From contig JACMZG010001863.1 in NCBI GenBank assembly GCA_018340805.1, positions 24,202,983-24,266,982 of the forward strand: a stretch of 64,000 nt of DNA, read 5' to 3'. The position numbers were made by a program, and so were the translations under genes. Positions within the stretch are counted from its first letter, which is position 1. Every line of letters starts with the position of its first letter. The notes below the pieces were generated by a model, which did no database searches, was not told the origin of the DNA, and saw only the letters and a program-made list of their open reading frames with translations. Of the stretch, positions 48,180 to 59,334 are shown in pieces. This DNA is from Microvelia longipes. Its lineage: Eukaryota; Arthropoda; Insecta; Hemiptera; Veliidae.

Positions 48180-48955
48180 CTGGTGTATAAGAAAAGTGAT
48201 ATGTTTGCAAAAAAACTGAAACCGCGATGTTACTTGTTTAAGTCTAGACCACATTACCGGCGGTCATCCATCCAGACACTGACCTCGCTCGATGCTGCTT
48301 TTTAACATTAGTGATCCATCGAAAACTGTAAATGTACTGGCTGTATTGAAATGAAACCTTATACATAATTATTACACAAAGGGTTACATTTTCACATAAT
48401 TTAAACTCAATTGGGTTATTTTTTTATTTTTAACAATATTTTAGTATGCGAGTCATAAAATAAAAATTTAATTAATGCTGATAATGATATGAATCTTGGC
48501 AAATTTGTTGGTCTTACATATGACTATGTAGTCATATGTCAGAAATTTAGCAGGCATGTGCCTGCTAAATTTCTTTTTATTCACAGGGGTCCCGTCTAGG
48601 CAGGCACTCACTATGTGATGAATTTTAATTTGATCGAAATATTTTTCGATCAAAAAAAATATGAATTTTCGAAAATTTTGTCAACACATTACTGTCAGTT
48701 AATGACGTCAGAAAAAAATATTTTCTGGATAGTACAACTTAACCTAAAGATTAATTTTTTACTAATTTCAATTGGATTTCAAACTTGGAGCTAATGATAA
48801 ACAGACAACACATACAGACAGGCAACTTTGTAAAAACTACTCAGGTCTTCGAAACAACTGAAATGGATAATTCAGGTTAAATCCTAGTTTTGGATTATTT
48901 GCAAACACAACACTGTCCCTACATATCTACGGTATAAATGAGGAAAAATAAAAAA
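48180..48955 (+). mobile_element. Family C copy with in-situ hairpins
   Basis: Order of landmarks: AACTGAAACCGCGATGTTAC, CGGTCATCCATCCAGACACT, CTCGATGCTGC, TTGTTGGTCTTACATATGAC, the core AGTTAATGACGTCAGAAAAA, ATTTTCTGGATAGTACAACT, AACCTAAAGATTAATTTTTT, ACAACACATACAGACAGGC, ATGGATAATTCAGGTTAAAT, and the end CTACGGTATAAATGAGGAAA. Non-coding. It lies inside NOL4 intron 5, antisense to that gene. Confidence 0.75.
48516..48654. repeat. Three perfect hairpins inside a family C copy
   Basis: ACATATGACTA / TAGTCATATGT (48516-48539, loop TG); AGAAATTTAGCAGGCA / TGCCTGCTAAATTTCT (48541-48574, loop TG); TTTGATCGAAA / TTTCGATCAAA (48629-48654, loop TATT). Sister copies at 20528-20570 and 60683-60722 have no hairpin at these positions. 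Confidence 0.92.
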
Positions 48956-49667
48956 GATTCATTTGTCATTTTGTAGTGACAAATTTAAGGCATTTCAGAA
49001 TAATTCATACTACTAAACCTAATAAAGTAATAATACTAAGATTACAATATCTGTCATTTTATAGATGTAAATATTTCCCAATCGGTGGGATCTACCACAT
49101 TCTATATGAAATGTGGTCTATGAGCCTTATATTCCAAAAGTATGTTAAACCCACAATTCAGTTATGCTTAGCGTGATAGTACAACCCTAGCTCTATCAGT
49201 TACGCATTATAACTATTCTGCAATACTAATTTTAGTGAATTTTCTATAGAAAATGACGATTATAATGTATTTCCTACAGCTACTTTAATAGAATTTATAT
49301 ATGTATATTATATGTACGAGATTTTTGTCCTATAACGTTTTAATGGGACGCGATAACTTTCGTACACTTTCTCGGATCGAAATAACACTTAATATAAAAA
49401 TTAGCCTTGCAAATGTCCCAAACCCAAAACATGTGTGACGTCATAATCCCATAATAATGACCCCACAAACATTTAAAAAATCACAATTCTTCTTATAGTG
49501 GTTAGATTGGGGTGGAATGTTTTACACATACTACTATGTATGGTAAATAAACGATGCTCCATTTTATTATCCGTATATGTTTTGGTTTTATTGATTGACA
49601 TATATATATCAAACAAAATAATATGTCATTAATTGACATAATGTGAACAAATCAAAGTCTTTCTCTA

Positions 49668-49815
49668 TTGTACGACACATGGCTTACTGGCGACAACCAG
49701 TAAGTTTGGCCTGATATAAAATTGAGGGCGTGGTCTTACGTCTAGGAATAATGGACATTGGCTCCCTTGTATTATTTTTCCAAGCTGTCAACTTATTTTA
49801 GCCGTCAATCGTACT
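49668..49815. mobile_element. Family E MITE, copy 2
   Basis: The right end ATTATTTTTCCAAGCTGTCA, ACTTATTTTAGCCGTCAATC, GTAC and the left end GTACGACACATGGCTTA correspond to the TIRs at 26153-26320. The shared interior includes GTTTGGCCTGATATAAAAT versus ATTGGCCTGATTTGAAAT. About 148 bp. The left TIR is partly rearranged by a small hairpin (TTACTGGCGACAACCAGTAA). Confidence 0.7.
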
Positions 49816-49899
49816 ATAATATGTTTGAATATCTGTTTATAAGTGGCAGTATGCCATTTATATAAACCGATAATAATACGTCGAACAGATAGAGTACAA

Positions 49900-50014
49900 C
49901 CATGTGGCCGCAAGGCGGCCATATGAGGCGCTGTGGCCGCGGTGCCCCAGGCGCGAGGCGCTGAAGCGCGAAGCGCCGTGGCCGCGAAGCTGCAAAGAGG
50001 CCGAAGGCCTCTTG
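49900..50014. repeat. GC-rich cluster of stacked hairpins
   Basis: About 115 bp of roughly 70% GC in an AT-rich intron. It contains TGGCCGC/GCGGCCA (loop AAG), GCGCT/AGCGC (loop GA) nested in GGCGCT/AGCGCC, repeated GTGGCCGCG, and AAGAGGCC/GGCCTCTT (loop GAA). The edges are sharp: AT-rich DNA on the left and a T-run on the right, beyond which a family C fragment begins. The frames through it (49788-50123 minus) are Ala/Arg-rich by composition only. Confidence 0.85.
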
Positions 50015-50019
50015 TTTTT

Positions 50020-50290
50020 TTATACAGCACAATGATAGATAAAGATTGATTTTTTTTAACAAGTTTGAACTCTCTAGTATAAACCGACATGGAGTTAAAA
50101 AACAGAAAAACAGACTTGAACATAGTTGTATCTTATCTATACATAGTCAAAACCACACTTAGAAGATCCAAAATGGGAATGAATAATTTAGTTGAATTAC
50201 CGGTTTCGGGTTTTTAGTGCAAATAATTTAAAAATTTAGTAACTCATAAAAAGTTAAATTTTGATTTCTAACCTTTCTCGAATATAATAA
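50020..50290 (+). mobile_element. Family C 3' fragment
   Basis: GATTGATTTTTTTTAACAAG, TTTGAACTCTCTAGTATAAA, AAACAGAAAAACAGACTTG, TGAATTACCGGTTTCGGGTT, TTTAGTGCAAATAATTT follow the order of the right half of family C at 56030-56240. The left half is replaced by the GC-rich cluster. Confidence 0.55.
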
Positions 50291-50297
50291 ATCTTAC

Positions 50298-50628
50298 TTT
50301 TTCGGTGTAAAAACTAAATTTCGGTGAACCAAATGGTTTGGCCTTTTTCGTTTATGCCTGATTGGAGTTTGAGGCGTGTCGTTCTCTTGAAGTTTGCCTC
50401 GTAGTTCTGGCCGTACCCATATCCTAGGAAGTATGCTCGCAGGACATATTCCTTCTGATGTTCTCAATTCTGGCATAACTGTTACTCTTGGTGCAGATGA
50501 TTCTGGGTAAGGTACATCTGTTGGAGGAGCGGAACATAGTGCTTTAGGAACTCGTACTCTAACCATTCTTCCACGTCCTGCTGCTAGGTTTACTAACGTG
50601 TACGAATTCTCCTTGTTCTCTTTGCAGT
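50298..50628 (-). CDS. NOL4: NOL4-like gene, exon 5
   Basis: Begins after ATGTTTTAG; its first two bases AC complete the GAC codon begun by the last G of exon 4. It reads DCKENKENSYTLVNLAAGRG, RMVRVRVPKAL..., with PELR repeated (VMPELRTSEG, VRPELRGKLQ) and a basic stretch RHKRKRPNH that could act as a nuclear localisation signal. It closes TPK with a phase-2 donor GTAAGA; the in-frame TAA overlapping the donor would end translation if the intron were retained. 109 whole codons. I see no motif shared with vertebrate NOL4 here, so this part is probably lineage-specific; it is placed by phase, splice sites and position. Confidence 0.82.
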
Positions 50629-51270
50629 CTAAAACATGGAATTTTTGTTTTAATTCAACTAAGTGAATTTGGAACTTAACTTCCTGCTTCCTTATCTCTT
50701 ATTTAGTTTTTAAAACTAAATGTAAGCTTATTGAGCATTAAGGTTAGGAACATTACATTCATGAATCATTAAGGTATTAGAAAGAATTATCTAGATCCAT
50801 CTAAAGGGCTATAGCATGTGAATATTGATGACTTTTAGTGGTCATAGAGGAGAGACCCTTCATAAAGTGCTAAGGTGCATTTTGGGTCCCATACGATTTT
50901 GTGCCCCTCTCTACCTATTGCTTTCAAATCTCCTATGATAAAAGAGGGACTATTTAGAGCCCCTAAGACATGGCGCCCTGAGTCCGGCCGGACCTATTGT
51001 GTTAAGTAGGACCTGATTGGGTGCCGTTGTAATTGTTTTAAATTAAATAGCAATCAATCCAGCGGCTTGATTTTGTGTATTTAAAAGCAAAATTCAGTTT
51101 ACAGTTGTAGATAGAGTGGAAGACAACTTATACTCTGTCGAAATCGCTCAAGCTGGAAATATTGGAATCATTTTCAAAAAACAGACACGGGACTTTTTTA
51201 TATACTGTTATACTCTTTTGCAATTTCGCCTTCTGAGCTAGCTATGAAACCCAGTATTTTATACCTAAAC

Positions 51271-51326
<56 letters not shown>

Positions 51327-51336
51327 ATATATATAT

Positions 51337-51426
<90 letters not shown>

Positions 51427-51561
51427 TATATACAACTTTTACACCGTTCTCGGATATTTGCAACGATCTACGGTTAATACGATCTATTACCAGATTAGTA
51501 AGCGCAGGATAAAAGTTTACAATACATAAAAACTGTATAGGTGTAAACTGAAGCATCTTAC
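50629..51561 (-). other. NOL4-like intron 4
   Basis: A 933-bp GT-AG intron (donor GTAAGA at 51561, acceptor TTTTAG at 50629). It includes the (AT)n array 51271-51432 and some GT/CC-richer sequence at 50820-51010, with no exon visible. Confidence 0.85.
51271..51432. repeat. (AT)n microsatellite in intron 4
   Basis: AT dinucleotide array with ATTA and TAAT phase shifts. The Ile/Tyr-repeat frames across it are artefacts. Confidence 0.95.
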
Positions 51562-51700
51562 CTGTATTAGTTTCACTCTGCGGACTAAGGTCCATAGCAG
51601 TCTGCGAATGATCTGTGTCGACTCTGTGCTGGCATTCTGAACAGCCCAGTAGAAACTGAGTAACAGCTTCTCGAGGTAAAAATGCGTAACTCTCGGTTAC
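51562..51700 (-). CDS. NOL4: NOL4-like gene, exon 4 (AFLPREAV...CSECQ block)
   Basis: Acceptor TTTGATTGCAG, donor GTAAGA, phase 0 in and phase 1 out. It encodes VTESYAFLPREAVTQFLLGC, SECQHRVDTDHSQTAMDLSP, QSETNT. ESYAFLPREAVxxFLxxCSECQ is a hallmark of NOL4 and NOL4L and directly follows the HAGQKRTYRA segment in that family, as it does here across the exon 3/4 junction. The two Cys of GCSEC are retained. The biochemical role of the block is not established; the family is nuclear or nucleolar and linked to neural expression in vertebrates. Confidence 0.95.
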
Positions 51701-52562
<862 letters not shown>

Positions 52563-52679
52563 CGCTCTGTAAGTTCTTTTCTGGCCTGCATGTGTTCCAA
52601 CCTTGGCTCCCTGCTCAATATGAACTCCGTGGATAATCTCAAAGAAATCTTCCACGACTGCAACCTGCTTCGCCGTTCC
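52563..52679 (-). CDS. NOL4: NOL4-like gene, exon 3 (VAVVEDFFEII...HAGQKRTYRA block)
   Basis: A 117-nt exon in phase 0 at both ends (acceptor ATGTTACAG, donor GTATGA). It encodes 39 residues GTAKQVAVVEDFFEIIHGVH, IEQGAKVGTHAGQKRTYRA. VAVVEDFFxIIxxxH and HAGQKRTYRA are near-invariant in NOL4/NOL4L proteins of animals. The exon is complete and undamaged, so the gene looks functional at this point. Confidence 0.95.
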
Positions 52680-53688
52680 CTGTAACATTTATCATTTTGT
52701 TACTCTAATTAAATTACATAAAATATATGAACCTCAGCTGAAGATTCATAATTATTCCTGGATTTATATCAATATTCATAATTATTATTATGGATTTATT
52801 CAAGTACCCCAAGGATGTTGAATAAATCTTTACTCAACATCCTAGGGGGTACTTATCCTTCATGTATCTAGGACTTCTGATTGCCAGAATATGCTTCTTT
52901 TACCAAGACTAAGATACTTAGGCTAGGCCATTTTATTTTATTTTAGATTTATTGTTAATTTTGTATTATTAAATATGAAATAAAATTACTTTTACCTTTT
53001 CATTACTGCATTGGAATATTCTATATTTTCAATTCTTAAAGGATAAATTAAATTTTTTTTAAAACATTTAATAAATTCTCTCAATTATATTATAGTTGAT
53101 TTGGTAAATGTCCGGTAAGTATGTAGGTAGTTGATACAGAAAACCAGATTCAACTTTCAGAAAAATATCAAAGGGAAAAATATATTATTTTTGTTGTATT
53201 ATTATTTATATTTATTTTTATTATATTTTAAGAGATAGGTTTTGTTTACCTATTTTCAGCTTTCTGAAGAAAAATTCCGTGCTTATAAGTATATGTAAAA
53301 GATTATTTATATATTAAGAAAGTATACTTTATGAAATATTATTACTAAATAAACGCATTTTTCTATTCCTCAAAGAGTTAAAATATATTTTCACATTGGA
53401 TATAGACGTACCAGATATACCGCATATACATATATTATTAACTTACCTAAATTAATTTATATATCAATAAAAATTAATAAACTTTATCAATTTCTGCTTG
53501 ACTTTTCTTTAAAAAAAATGTCTAATAAAGATAAGGAAATCAGTAACATCTATAATTATGGTTGTCATATCAATTAAGCAACTAATATATATAAATGATT
53601 AAAATTGTTAATTATTTTATTTCTTTGTTAAATAATTATTTATTTAATATATTTGACTGAAGCGTTTGATTATTTCTCAGACACTTAC
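52680..53688 (-). other. NOL4-like intron 2
   Basis: GT-AG intron with a consensus GTAAGT donor at 53688. AT-rich; holds an imperfect hairpin at 52802-52854. No exon is seen. Confidence 0.85.
52802..52854. repeat. Near-perfect hairpin, about 25-bp arms
   Basis: AAGTACCCC, AGGATGTTGA, TAAA on the left pairs with TTTA, TCAACATCCT, GGGGTACTT on the right, with about three differences and a 2-3-nt loop. Confidence 0.85.
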
Positions 53689-53830
53689 CGATGGAGTTAT
53701 AACAATCAGTTGATTATTAGATTCATCCAGTTTAAATCCTTTGGTCCTCATCCAAAATCTGAATTTAGAATTCTCCGCTGAATTCCTGATCATGCCTTTT
53801 AGCGTTTTGATTATCCTCTCGTATTTCTCT
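53689..53830 (-). CDS. NOL4: NOL4-like gene, exon 2 (FRFWMRTKGFKL block)
   Basis: Acceptor TCTGTTATAATAG, donor GTAAGT. The first A completes the Arg codon split at exon 1, then EKYERIIKTLKGMIRNSAEN, SKFRFWMRTKGFKLDESNNQ, LIVITPS. In NOL4 the same place reads as a KYxRIVxxLNG segment, a short Ser/Asn linker, then a conserved KFxFWVKSKGFxL block and a short beta-like strand (LYVPV there, LIVITP here). This small N-terminal domain also resembles segments of some transposon-derived proteins, but its joining to exons 1, 3 and 4 in phase settles the assignment. 47 whole codons; no damage. Confidence 0.95.
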
Positions 53831-54035
53831 CTATTATAACAGATATTAAATTTTTCCATTTAATAATACAAATAATATAATGTAAATAATACAAACAATA
53901 ACATCACGATTAGCTGTGATGTAGTATAAAAATTGGAAGTTTAAAATTAGTAAAATAAATTTTAGGCAACCCGCTGAGGCTCCTTTTTTCTATATATCTA
54001 ATATAATTTAATATATAATATATATTTCTTATATA

Positions 54036-54072
54036 TTATAAAGTAATACATTTTTTATGTATTACTTTATAA
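54036..54072. repeat. Perfect hairpin, 16-bp arms, 5-nt loop
   Basis: TTATAAAGTAATACAT and its exact reverse complement flank TTTTT. Confidence 0.9.
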
Positions 54073-55729
54073 AACTGTCATAAAAAATTATGACTTTTTT
54101 TTTCTTTACGGAATATTCAGATTCTGGGCATTATTAACTTCTCTTCTTTTTTTATGCTTTCCATTATTTTTTTGGAAGGAATATATGCTTGCTATGTTTC
54201 ATGTATTTTGACATGCTTGGATGTCTAAATTCTTTTGTTTCCAATGTTAGTGAATTTAAAAAAATGAGTTAATATGATTGTGATAATGTATTTTTCTTTT
54301 TTTTTTCTTTGATCAAGGATCTAATGTACATTTATCTACGGCTCTATGTAGGATAGTTAGTTAATACGGAAAACCAGATTCATCATCCAGAAAAATAATA
54401 ACCATATACTTATAAAAACAAAGGGAAAATTATATTACAATTAATATATAAATTATTTTTATATTTATTTAGACTGTTGGAAATGGCATAAAAGACATAT
54501 AAGTGACAGATTAACTTTATAATTTAAAATTGTATGTAAATGTGTATTAGTATGAAATATACTCTGTTAATAGTGACGAAGTTCTGCTGAAGTTCAGAGT
54601 TAGAAGGTGAAATAAAGTCGTTTAAGTAATTTTTGAGAAGTTACGTTAATGTTGTTTTGTAATTGATTTGATGAAAAATGGATTATTATTATTTTTGTTG
54701 CAATTATCTGAAGAGAAGAATAGAGAAAAGAAAGGAATTGCTAAATAAACGCATTTTACGCAAGAAGTATTCTTATTTTAAATTTTACTTCTTTTTCGTA
54801 CACAACCAATAATTCTCATTAAAATTGCTGTTTTTATCTCTATTCGTGTAAAATGGTTCATTATTCATTATTATTATTAAACGAATTGCAGTTAATTTTA
54901 ACATTTTTTTCTTTTTCGTCAGTTTCTTTTTTTATAAAATTGAACTTAATATTTGAGCTTACTTTGAATTTTTTTTTTGGTACAACGAAAACTCTCATGG
55001 TATATTACAAAAGAGTTGCAAATATCTATAAACAGTTGTTTGTTATTAAAATCAACTAGTTTTGATTTGATTATGTATATCAGATACTGGAGTGCCTGGA
55101 CCATGGTGGACCCAGCATCCCTTTGCGAGAACACGTTTCTCTAAATAGGGTACCACTGAACTTTAACCCTTTCTCATACTGGACCCTAGATCAGGTTGGT
55201 CCATGGTACTCCGGAGGCTCACCCTAAATCTGGTGTCCAGTCTCACGATCTAGATTCTTTTTGATTATTATTGAAATCAACCTGATAACGCATATATTAA
55301 GGATTTCGTAAAGAAATAGTTTTTATAGAATCTACTAGATTTATTAAACCTCTTACAATGTCGGTCTATTGTAAGCGACCTAGCAAGTAGTTGTGTATTG
55401 TTAACTTATTAATTTAATTGCTTGTTACTTTTTTAAAATTGAAGAAATTTTAAAATCAAGGACTTGTTTAGCAACCGTTTTTTAGCCTATTATAGGATTT
55501 TAACTCTTGCAATAACGGCAATATTGTCAGATTTTATTGTGTTTTACTTTAAGTTAAATTTATATATAAAGCTTAAGTAACGAATTCTTTACTCTAAATT
55601 CATTAGAGACCAATATTTATATATTTGTTCTGAATATTATAAAAACATTTATTACAATAACGTAAGAGCATGTAGAGCAAAATAATGTGAAAGACAAAAA
55701 TTATATCATTACTAAATTAACATTTTGCT

Positions 55730-56290
55730 TACTTTGTTTCAACGCACATCCTTATTTCGGACTCGCTTCGCTCGTTCTTGGAGTACGAAGAAACCCTAAT
55801 TTATACGAGAGTACGAGTACATCTTCGGACTCTCTTTGCTCGTCCTCATACAGTAAAATTTTGTTATATTCCCAGAGGTCACCCATCCAGGTTCTCTATA
55901 AGTGCTAAGTTTCAATTTAAAACTTATAAAATTTTGTCGGAACGCAGAAAATTTGTCCGCGTTTCATAAATTTTTGAAACAATGTCAAGAAAAATATTTT
56001 CAGGATAGCACAAATAGACTTAAAAATTGTTTTTTTTACTATATTTCAACTCTCTAGTATAAACATACACACTCAAGAATACGGTGAAACAGACATACTC
56101 GCGCGCACATTCTCATAATACACACATTTAGACAGATATCTTGGTAAAAACTACTAGAGAGGTCTTAAAAACACTTGTAACGGATAATTCCGTTGAAATC
56201 CACTCGATTTTGGGTTTTTAGAGTCGACAAAATTTTTTCCTATATCTACAGTATAAAAAATAAAAATAAAATAAAAAGGATAAACAGAAA
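55730..56290 (+). mobile_element. Family C copy
   Basis: CGGACTCGCTTCGCTCGTTC, CCCAGAGGTCACCCATCCAG, GTGCTAAGTTTCAATTTAAA, a core-less region with ATATTTTCAGGATAGCACAA, TTTCAACTCTCTAGTATAAA, ACACACTCAAGAATACG, CACTTGTAACGGATAATTCC, CGATTTTGGGTTTTTAGAG, CTATATCTACAGTATAAAAA. The TGACGTCA core is deleted (around 55975-55990 it reads GAAACAATGTCAAG). It lies within NOL4 intron 1. Confidence 0.65.
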
Positions 56291-56519
56291 AAGAGAATTA
56301 AATAGTTTATCAAAAGCTAATATAATATAAATCGTTTAAAAAGTAAATTTTAAAAATATAACTCTTATCGTGTACACGCTTTTAGGATTAAATCCCAAAA
56401 ATAAATTTCAGCTAGATTGACAGATGTTTGTAGTTTTTGAAGGTTCACTTAGGGTTTATAGACGGTCAAGTTGTGTGCGTCATTTGAGTAAATGATCGTA
56501 ATTAGACTGCATAACGCTT

Positions 56520-56690
56520 TGTCTCTCCTATATACCATATAGGTTTGTCCTATATACCATACAGGTATATAGGAAAAGTTTTGTGTATGCACGAAATATC
56601 CGAAACCGGGATTTGACCTGAATTATTCGTTTCAGGTGTTTTTAAGACCTCATGAACGTTGTCGTAAATTCTAGTCTTTAAAAATTGCTA
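56520..56690 (-). mobile_element. Family C 3'-end fragment, minus orientation
   Basis: TATACCATATAGGTTTG, TATAGGAAAAGTTTTGTG, CGAAATATCCGAAACCGGGA, TTTGACCTGAATTATTCG, TTTCAGGTGTTTTTAAGACC, AACGTTGTC: the reversed right end of family C, as at 22160-22250. Confidence 0.6.
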
Positions 56691-57139
56691 AAGTTTGTAA
56701 AGTTTTATTTGAATATTTACATTGGAAACACCCAGGTATTGTTAGATTATTAATGTGAAGTACTGACAAACTGGTCAGTACCTGGATAGGTGAACGCTCT
56801 AAATAGAAATATGTTTTTAATAACTGATGACGACCGAAATGAGTTCTAAGTTGTGAGGATAAGCGTCTCTTATTTAAGTTACAATATGAATACTTAAATC
56901 TTTTTAGATCCCGCCGCACTAGATTTAAGATAATGTGTCATAAACCTATTTTATTTATTACGAGAAACATTCTTGTTTTTGTTATTCATTCTTTTGTTAT
57001 TGTTGTTTGTTGTTATATTTTAACAATTACTTATTATTATTAGCCAAATTAGTGATATTAGCCTTTTCTTTCTATGTTGTTAAAACTTAAAGTAAAAGTT
57101 TTACATTAATCTTAAAAATGAATTTAAATTTATTCTCTT

Positions 57140-57330
57140 ACGAATACTTTCCGATAGAAATTTACACACACACACACACACACATACAGCTCAGGAGGTT
57201 TTAAAAACACTAAATAATTATGTAGACTTTACACGGATAATTCTGTAGGAACCCGGGTTTGTATTTTTAGTGTATACACTTTACTTTTCCAATATACCTG
57301 CGATATCAATGAGAAAAAGTTAACAAAAAA
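57140..57330 (+). mobile_element. Family C 3'-end fragment with (CA)n tract
   Basis: Starts near the ACACAC tract (57164-57183), then CAGCTCAGGAGGTTTTAAAA, ACACGGATAATTCTGTAGG, ACCCGGGTTTGTATTTTTAG, AATATACCTGCGATATCAAT, GAGAAAAAGTTAAC, matching the right third of family C. Confidence 0.6.
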
Positions 57331-57371
57331 TTTTCCATAAACATTTATATAAAACTTTAAATATGTTAGTA

Positions 57372-57405
57372 AACATGTTGTTTCAATTTTTTGAAACAAC
57401 ATGTT
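57372..57405. repeat. Perfect hairpin, 15-bp arms, 4-nt loop
   Basis: AACATGTTGTTTCAA (57372-57386) and its exact reverse complement (57391-57405) flank TTTT, inside NOL4 intron 1. Confidence 0.92.
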
Positions 57406-58194
57406 AGGGTTCAAGTCATTAACCCTATTACCATTATCGCTATATAACTTCCTCCTTCTACAGGCTTCAACTTTATTTAGAAAGGTGTCATCTTGAATGA
57501 TTTGTTTGAATTACCCTCGCTGACAACTATTTGCATTGCATTAGTTTTAGCTGTTTAAATGTTTGTTTAATTAGGTGGTTGAATGGTTGTTTGATTTGGT
57601 GGTTTAAAGTATTTAAGCACAAGCAAACTTTCCAAAATTGGGGGAACTATAAGCTCCTGGTAAGACTTAATTTTTTCACTCTTGGAAGAAAAAAGTAGGC
57701 TTATTTAATAAAATATGTATGGGGGAGGCTAATGTTATTACTGGGAAGGTTTAACCCTCCTCTCCTCAATATGAATTTATGTATAATTTAAATATTTTAG
57801 AGTTGTAGTATTTAAGCTTGGGAATCATCAAGAAATTCATAACGTGATTTAATTCGATTTTAACAGACTAAACGAATTCGATGATTATACCTAACCTGAC
57901 TTTTTTTATTACTCACGTGTGACTTCATTGCAGGAAATTGGCATTAGCGGCCAACATTAAAAATTTACAATCTACTCCTGCACTGACGTCATTTCCGGAC
58001 TATAACCTGACGTTTTAAAAATTTGAGTTAATTTATAAACACCCTCTAATTGAATTGCCTTATAAACTCTTATCACCTTGGGCAACCGTTATTTTTTTCT
58101 AAGTTTTACGTTTGTAATTTTTATAAAATGGAATTTAAGGTCAATTTATGTTAAAAAGTTGTTACTTTTAATCAATAAATAAATAGTTAGTTAC

Positions 58195-58289
58195 CTTGAT
58201 ATTGTTTTAGTTTTGATAGCTTCATTGTAAGCTTTGATGGCCCACTCGTTGTACCTCTCCTTCCACAAATCTAAACTCAAACTACTCAT
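58195..58289 (-). CDS. NOL4: NOL4-like gene, exon 1 with start codon
   Basis: Encodes MSSLSLDLWKERYNEWAIKA, YNEAIKTKTIS plus the first two bases of Arg, ending at donor GTAACT. It aligns with the N-terminus of NOL4, where a short leader is followed by an FQxW...YGxxxKTKTVTR segment; the KTKTxxR ending and the intron position immediately after it are shared. An in-frame ATG two codons earlier (58293-58295) could add Met-Thr, and the frame stays open to a stop near 58420, so a longer N-terminus or upstream exon is possible. No signal peptide or membrane segment; a nuclear protein is expected. The gene starts only about 95 bp below a repeat array (58385-59085). Confidence 0.9.
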
Positions 58290-58384
58290 TGTCATTATTA
58301 TCAATAATAATACAAATATACAAAATGTTAGTTGATTAATGATTGCTTGAAAATCGGACTTAGGTAAATAATAGATAAGGTTTT

Positions 58385-59115
58385 CTACTTCTATGGAAAT
58401 CTACTTTGTAGCAAACTACTAAAAGGAATAAACACTAAGAAAAGTACCACTAAGGAAATCTATACTATTTATTTATCTATAGTACGTTTTAAAAATTCTA
58501 CCAAGCAACTAATTTTACACTATTCTACACTAAAAACAAACTCTTTAGGGAACCTACTTCTCTAACTACTTTCAAGAGAATTTACTAAGCACAAAACTTT
58601 TAAAAATGACTATTTAAGAGTTAAGAAAATCTACGCAGCATCTACTTTATATAGGTAGAAAAAAAAGAAAACAAGGTTCAAGTTTAAGAAATCAACATAA
58701 AATCAATTGCTAAGGAGATCTATTACGGGATGACTTTTGAGGAAATCTACTTTGTTAATTACTTTTGATTAAATATACTAAGGAAATTACTACTTAAGAA
58801 ATCTACTCAGCAAAAAACTTTAAGGAAATTATTTTTTAAAATATCTACTCAGCCAACTATACTTTAAAGAAAATCAATATTTAAGAAATATACTCAGCAA
58901 GAAACTTTAAGGAAATCTACTAAGGAAATAATTTTTTGAAAATATCTACCAAACCAATTAATATTTAAGAAATCTACTCAACTAACAACTTTAAGGAAAT
59001 CTACAAAGTAAACTATTTTTTAAAATAGCTGCTCAGTCAACTAATTTTAAGGAAATTTACATAATAATCTACAATTAAACTAATATGATCAGGGGTATAC
59101 TTCTTAGAAAATCTA
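58385..59115. repeat. Degenerate short-motif array AAGGAAATCTACT
   Basis: About a dozen near copies of (A/G)GAAATCTACT or AAATATCTACT, often preceded by TTTA and followed by CAGC(A/C)AACTA (58398, 58454, 58628, 58751, 58799, 58847, 58886, 58911, 58942, 58970, 58996, 59110). Spacing is irregular (25-60 bp), giving a reiterated texture of AAGGAAATCTACT, AACTA and TTTAAGAAA. It sits immediately upstream of the NOL4-like exon 1. Confidence 0.75.
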
Positions 59116-59334
59116 CGTTTATCTTAGAAGTTAATTATTGCAATACTTCTACATTAACATATTTTAATTGTTTAACTATTGTACAGTATTATTTATTTAA
59201 ATAAATAAATAATAAAATGAGGTAATAAAATTTTATAAATTGTTGTCGACTAATTTTATAAATAAAAAACAATAGAATAGCGTTTGTTAACTAAACGCAT
59301 AAATGTGTTAAGTCAGTATCGAAGATATGAGATT

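Larger units (their letters stand above)
47964..50297 (-). other. NOL4-like intron 5
   Basis: GT-AG intron between exons 5 and 6 (donor GTAAGA at 50297). It holds a family C copy with tandem hairpins, a family E MITE, a GC-rich hairpin cluster and a second family C fragment, all described separately. No further exon was seen. Confidence 0.8.
53831..58194 (-). other. NOL4-like intron 1 (4.36 kb)
   Basis: The largest intron (donor GTAACT at 58194, acceptor ATAATAG at 53831). It holds a hairpin at 54036-54072, an isolated GC-richer patch at 55070-55250 (TGGACCATGGTGGACCC, GGTCCATGGTACTCCGG) of unknown nature, family C pieces at 55.7-57.3 kb and a 15-bp-arm hairpin at 57372. No alternative exon was recognised. 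Confidence 0.8.

Noticed and set aside
49788..50123. 111- and 82-residue minus ORFs through the GC cluster
   Set aside because: The Ala/Arg-rich middle is the hairpin cluster read in frame; the ends lie in repeats; it is inside a NOL4 intron.
51244..51477. Long frames of Ile-Tyr repeats (also 62286-62586, 63244-63456)
   Set aside because: They are direct translations of (AT)n microsatellites with no start, splice or domain support.
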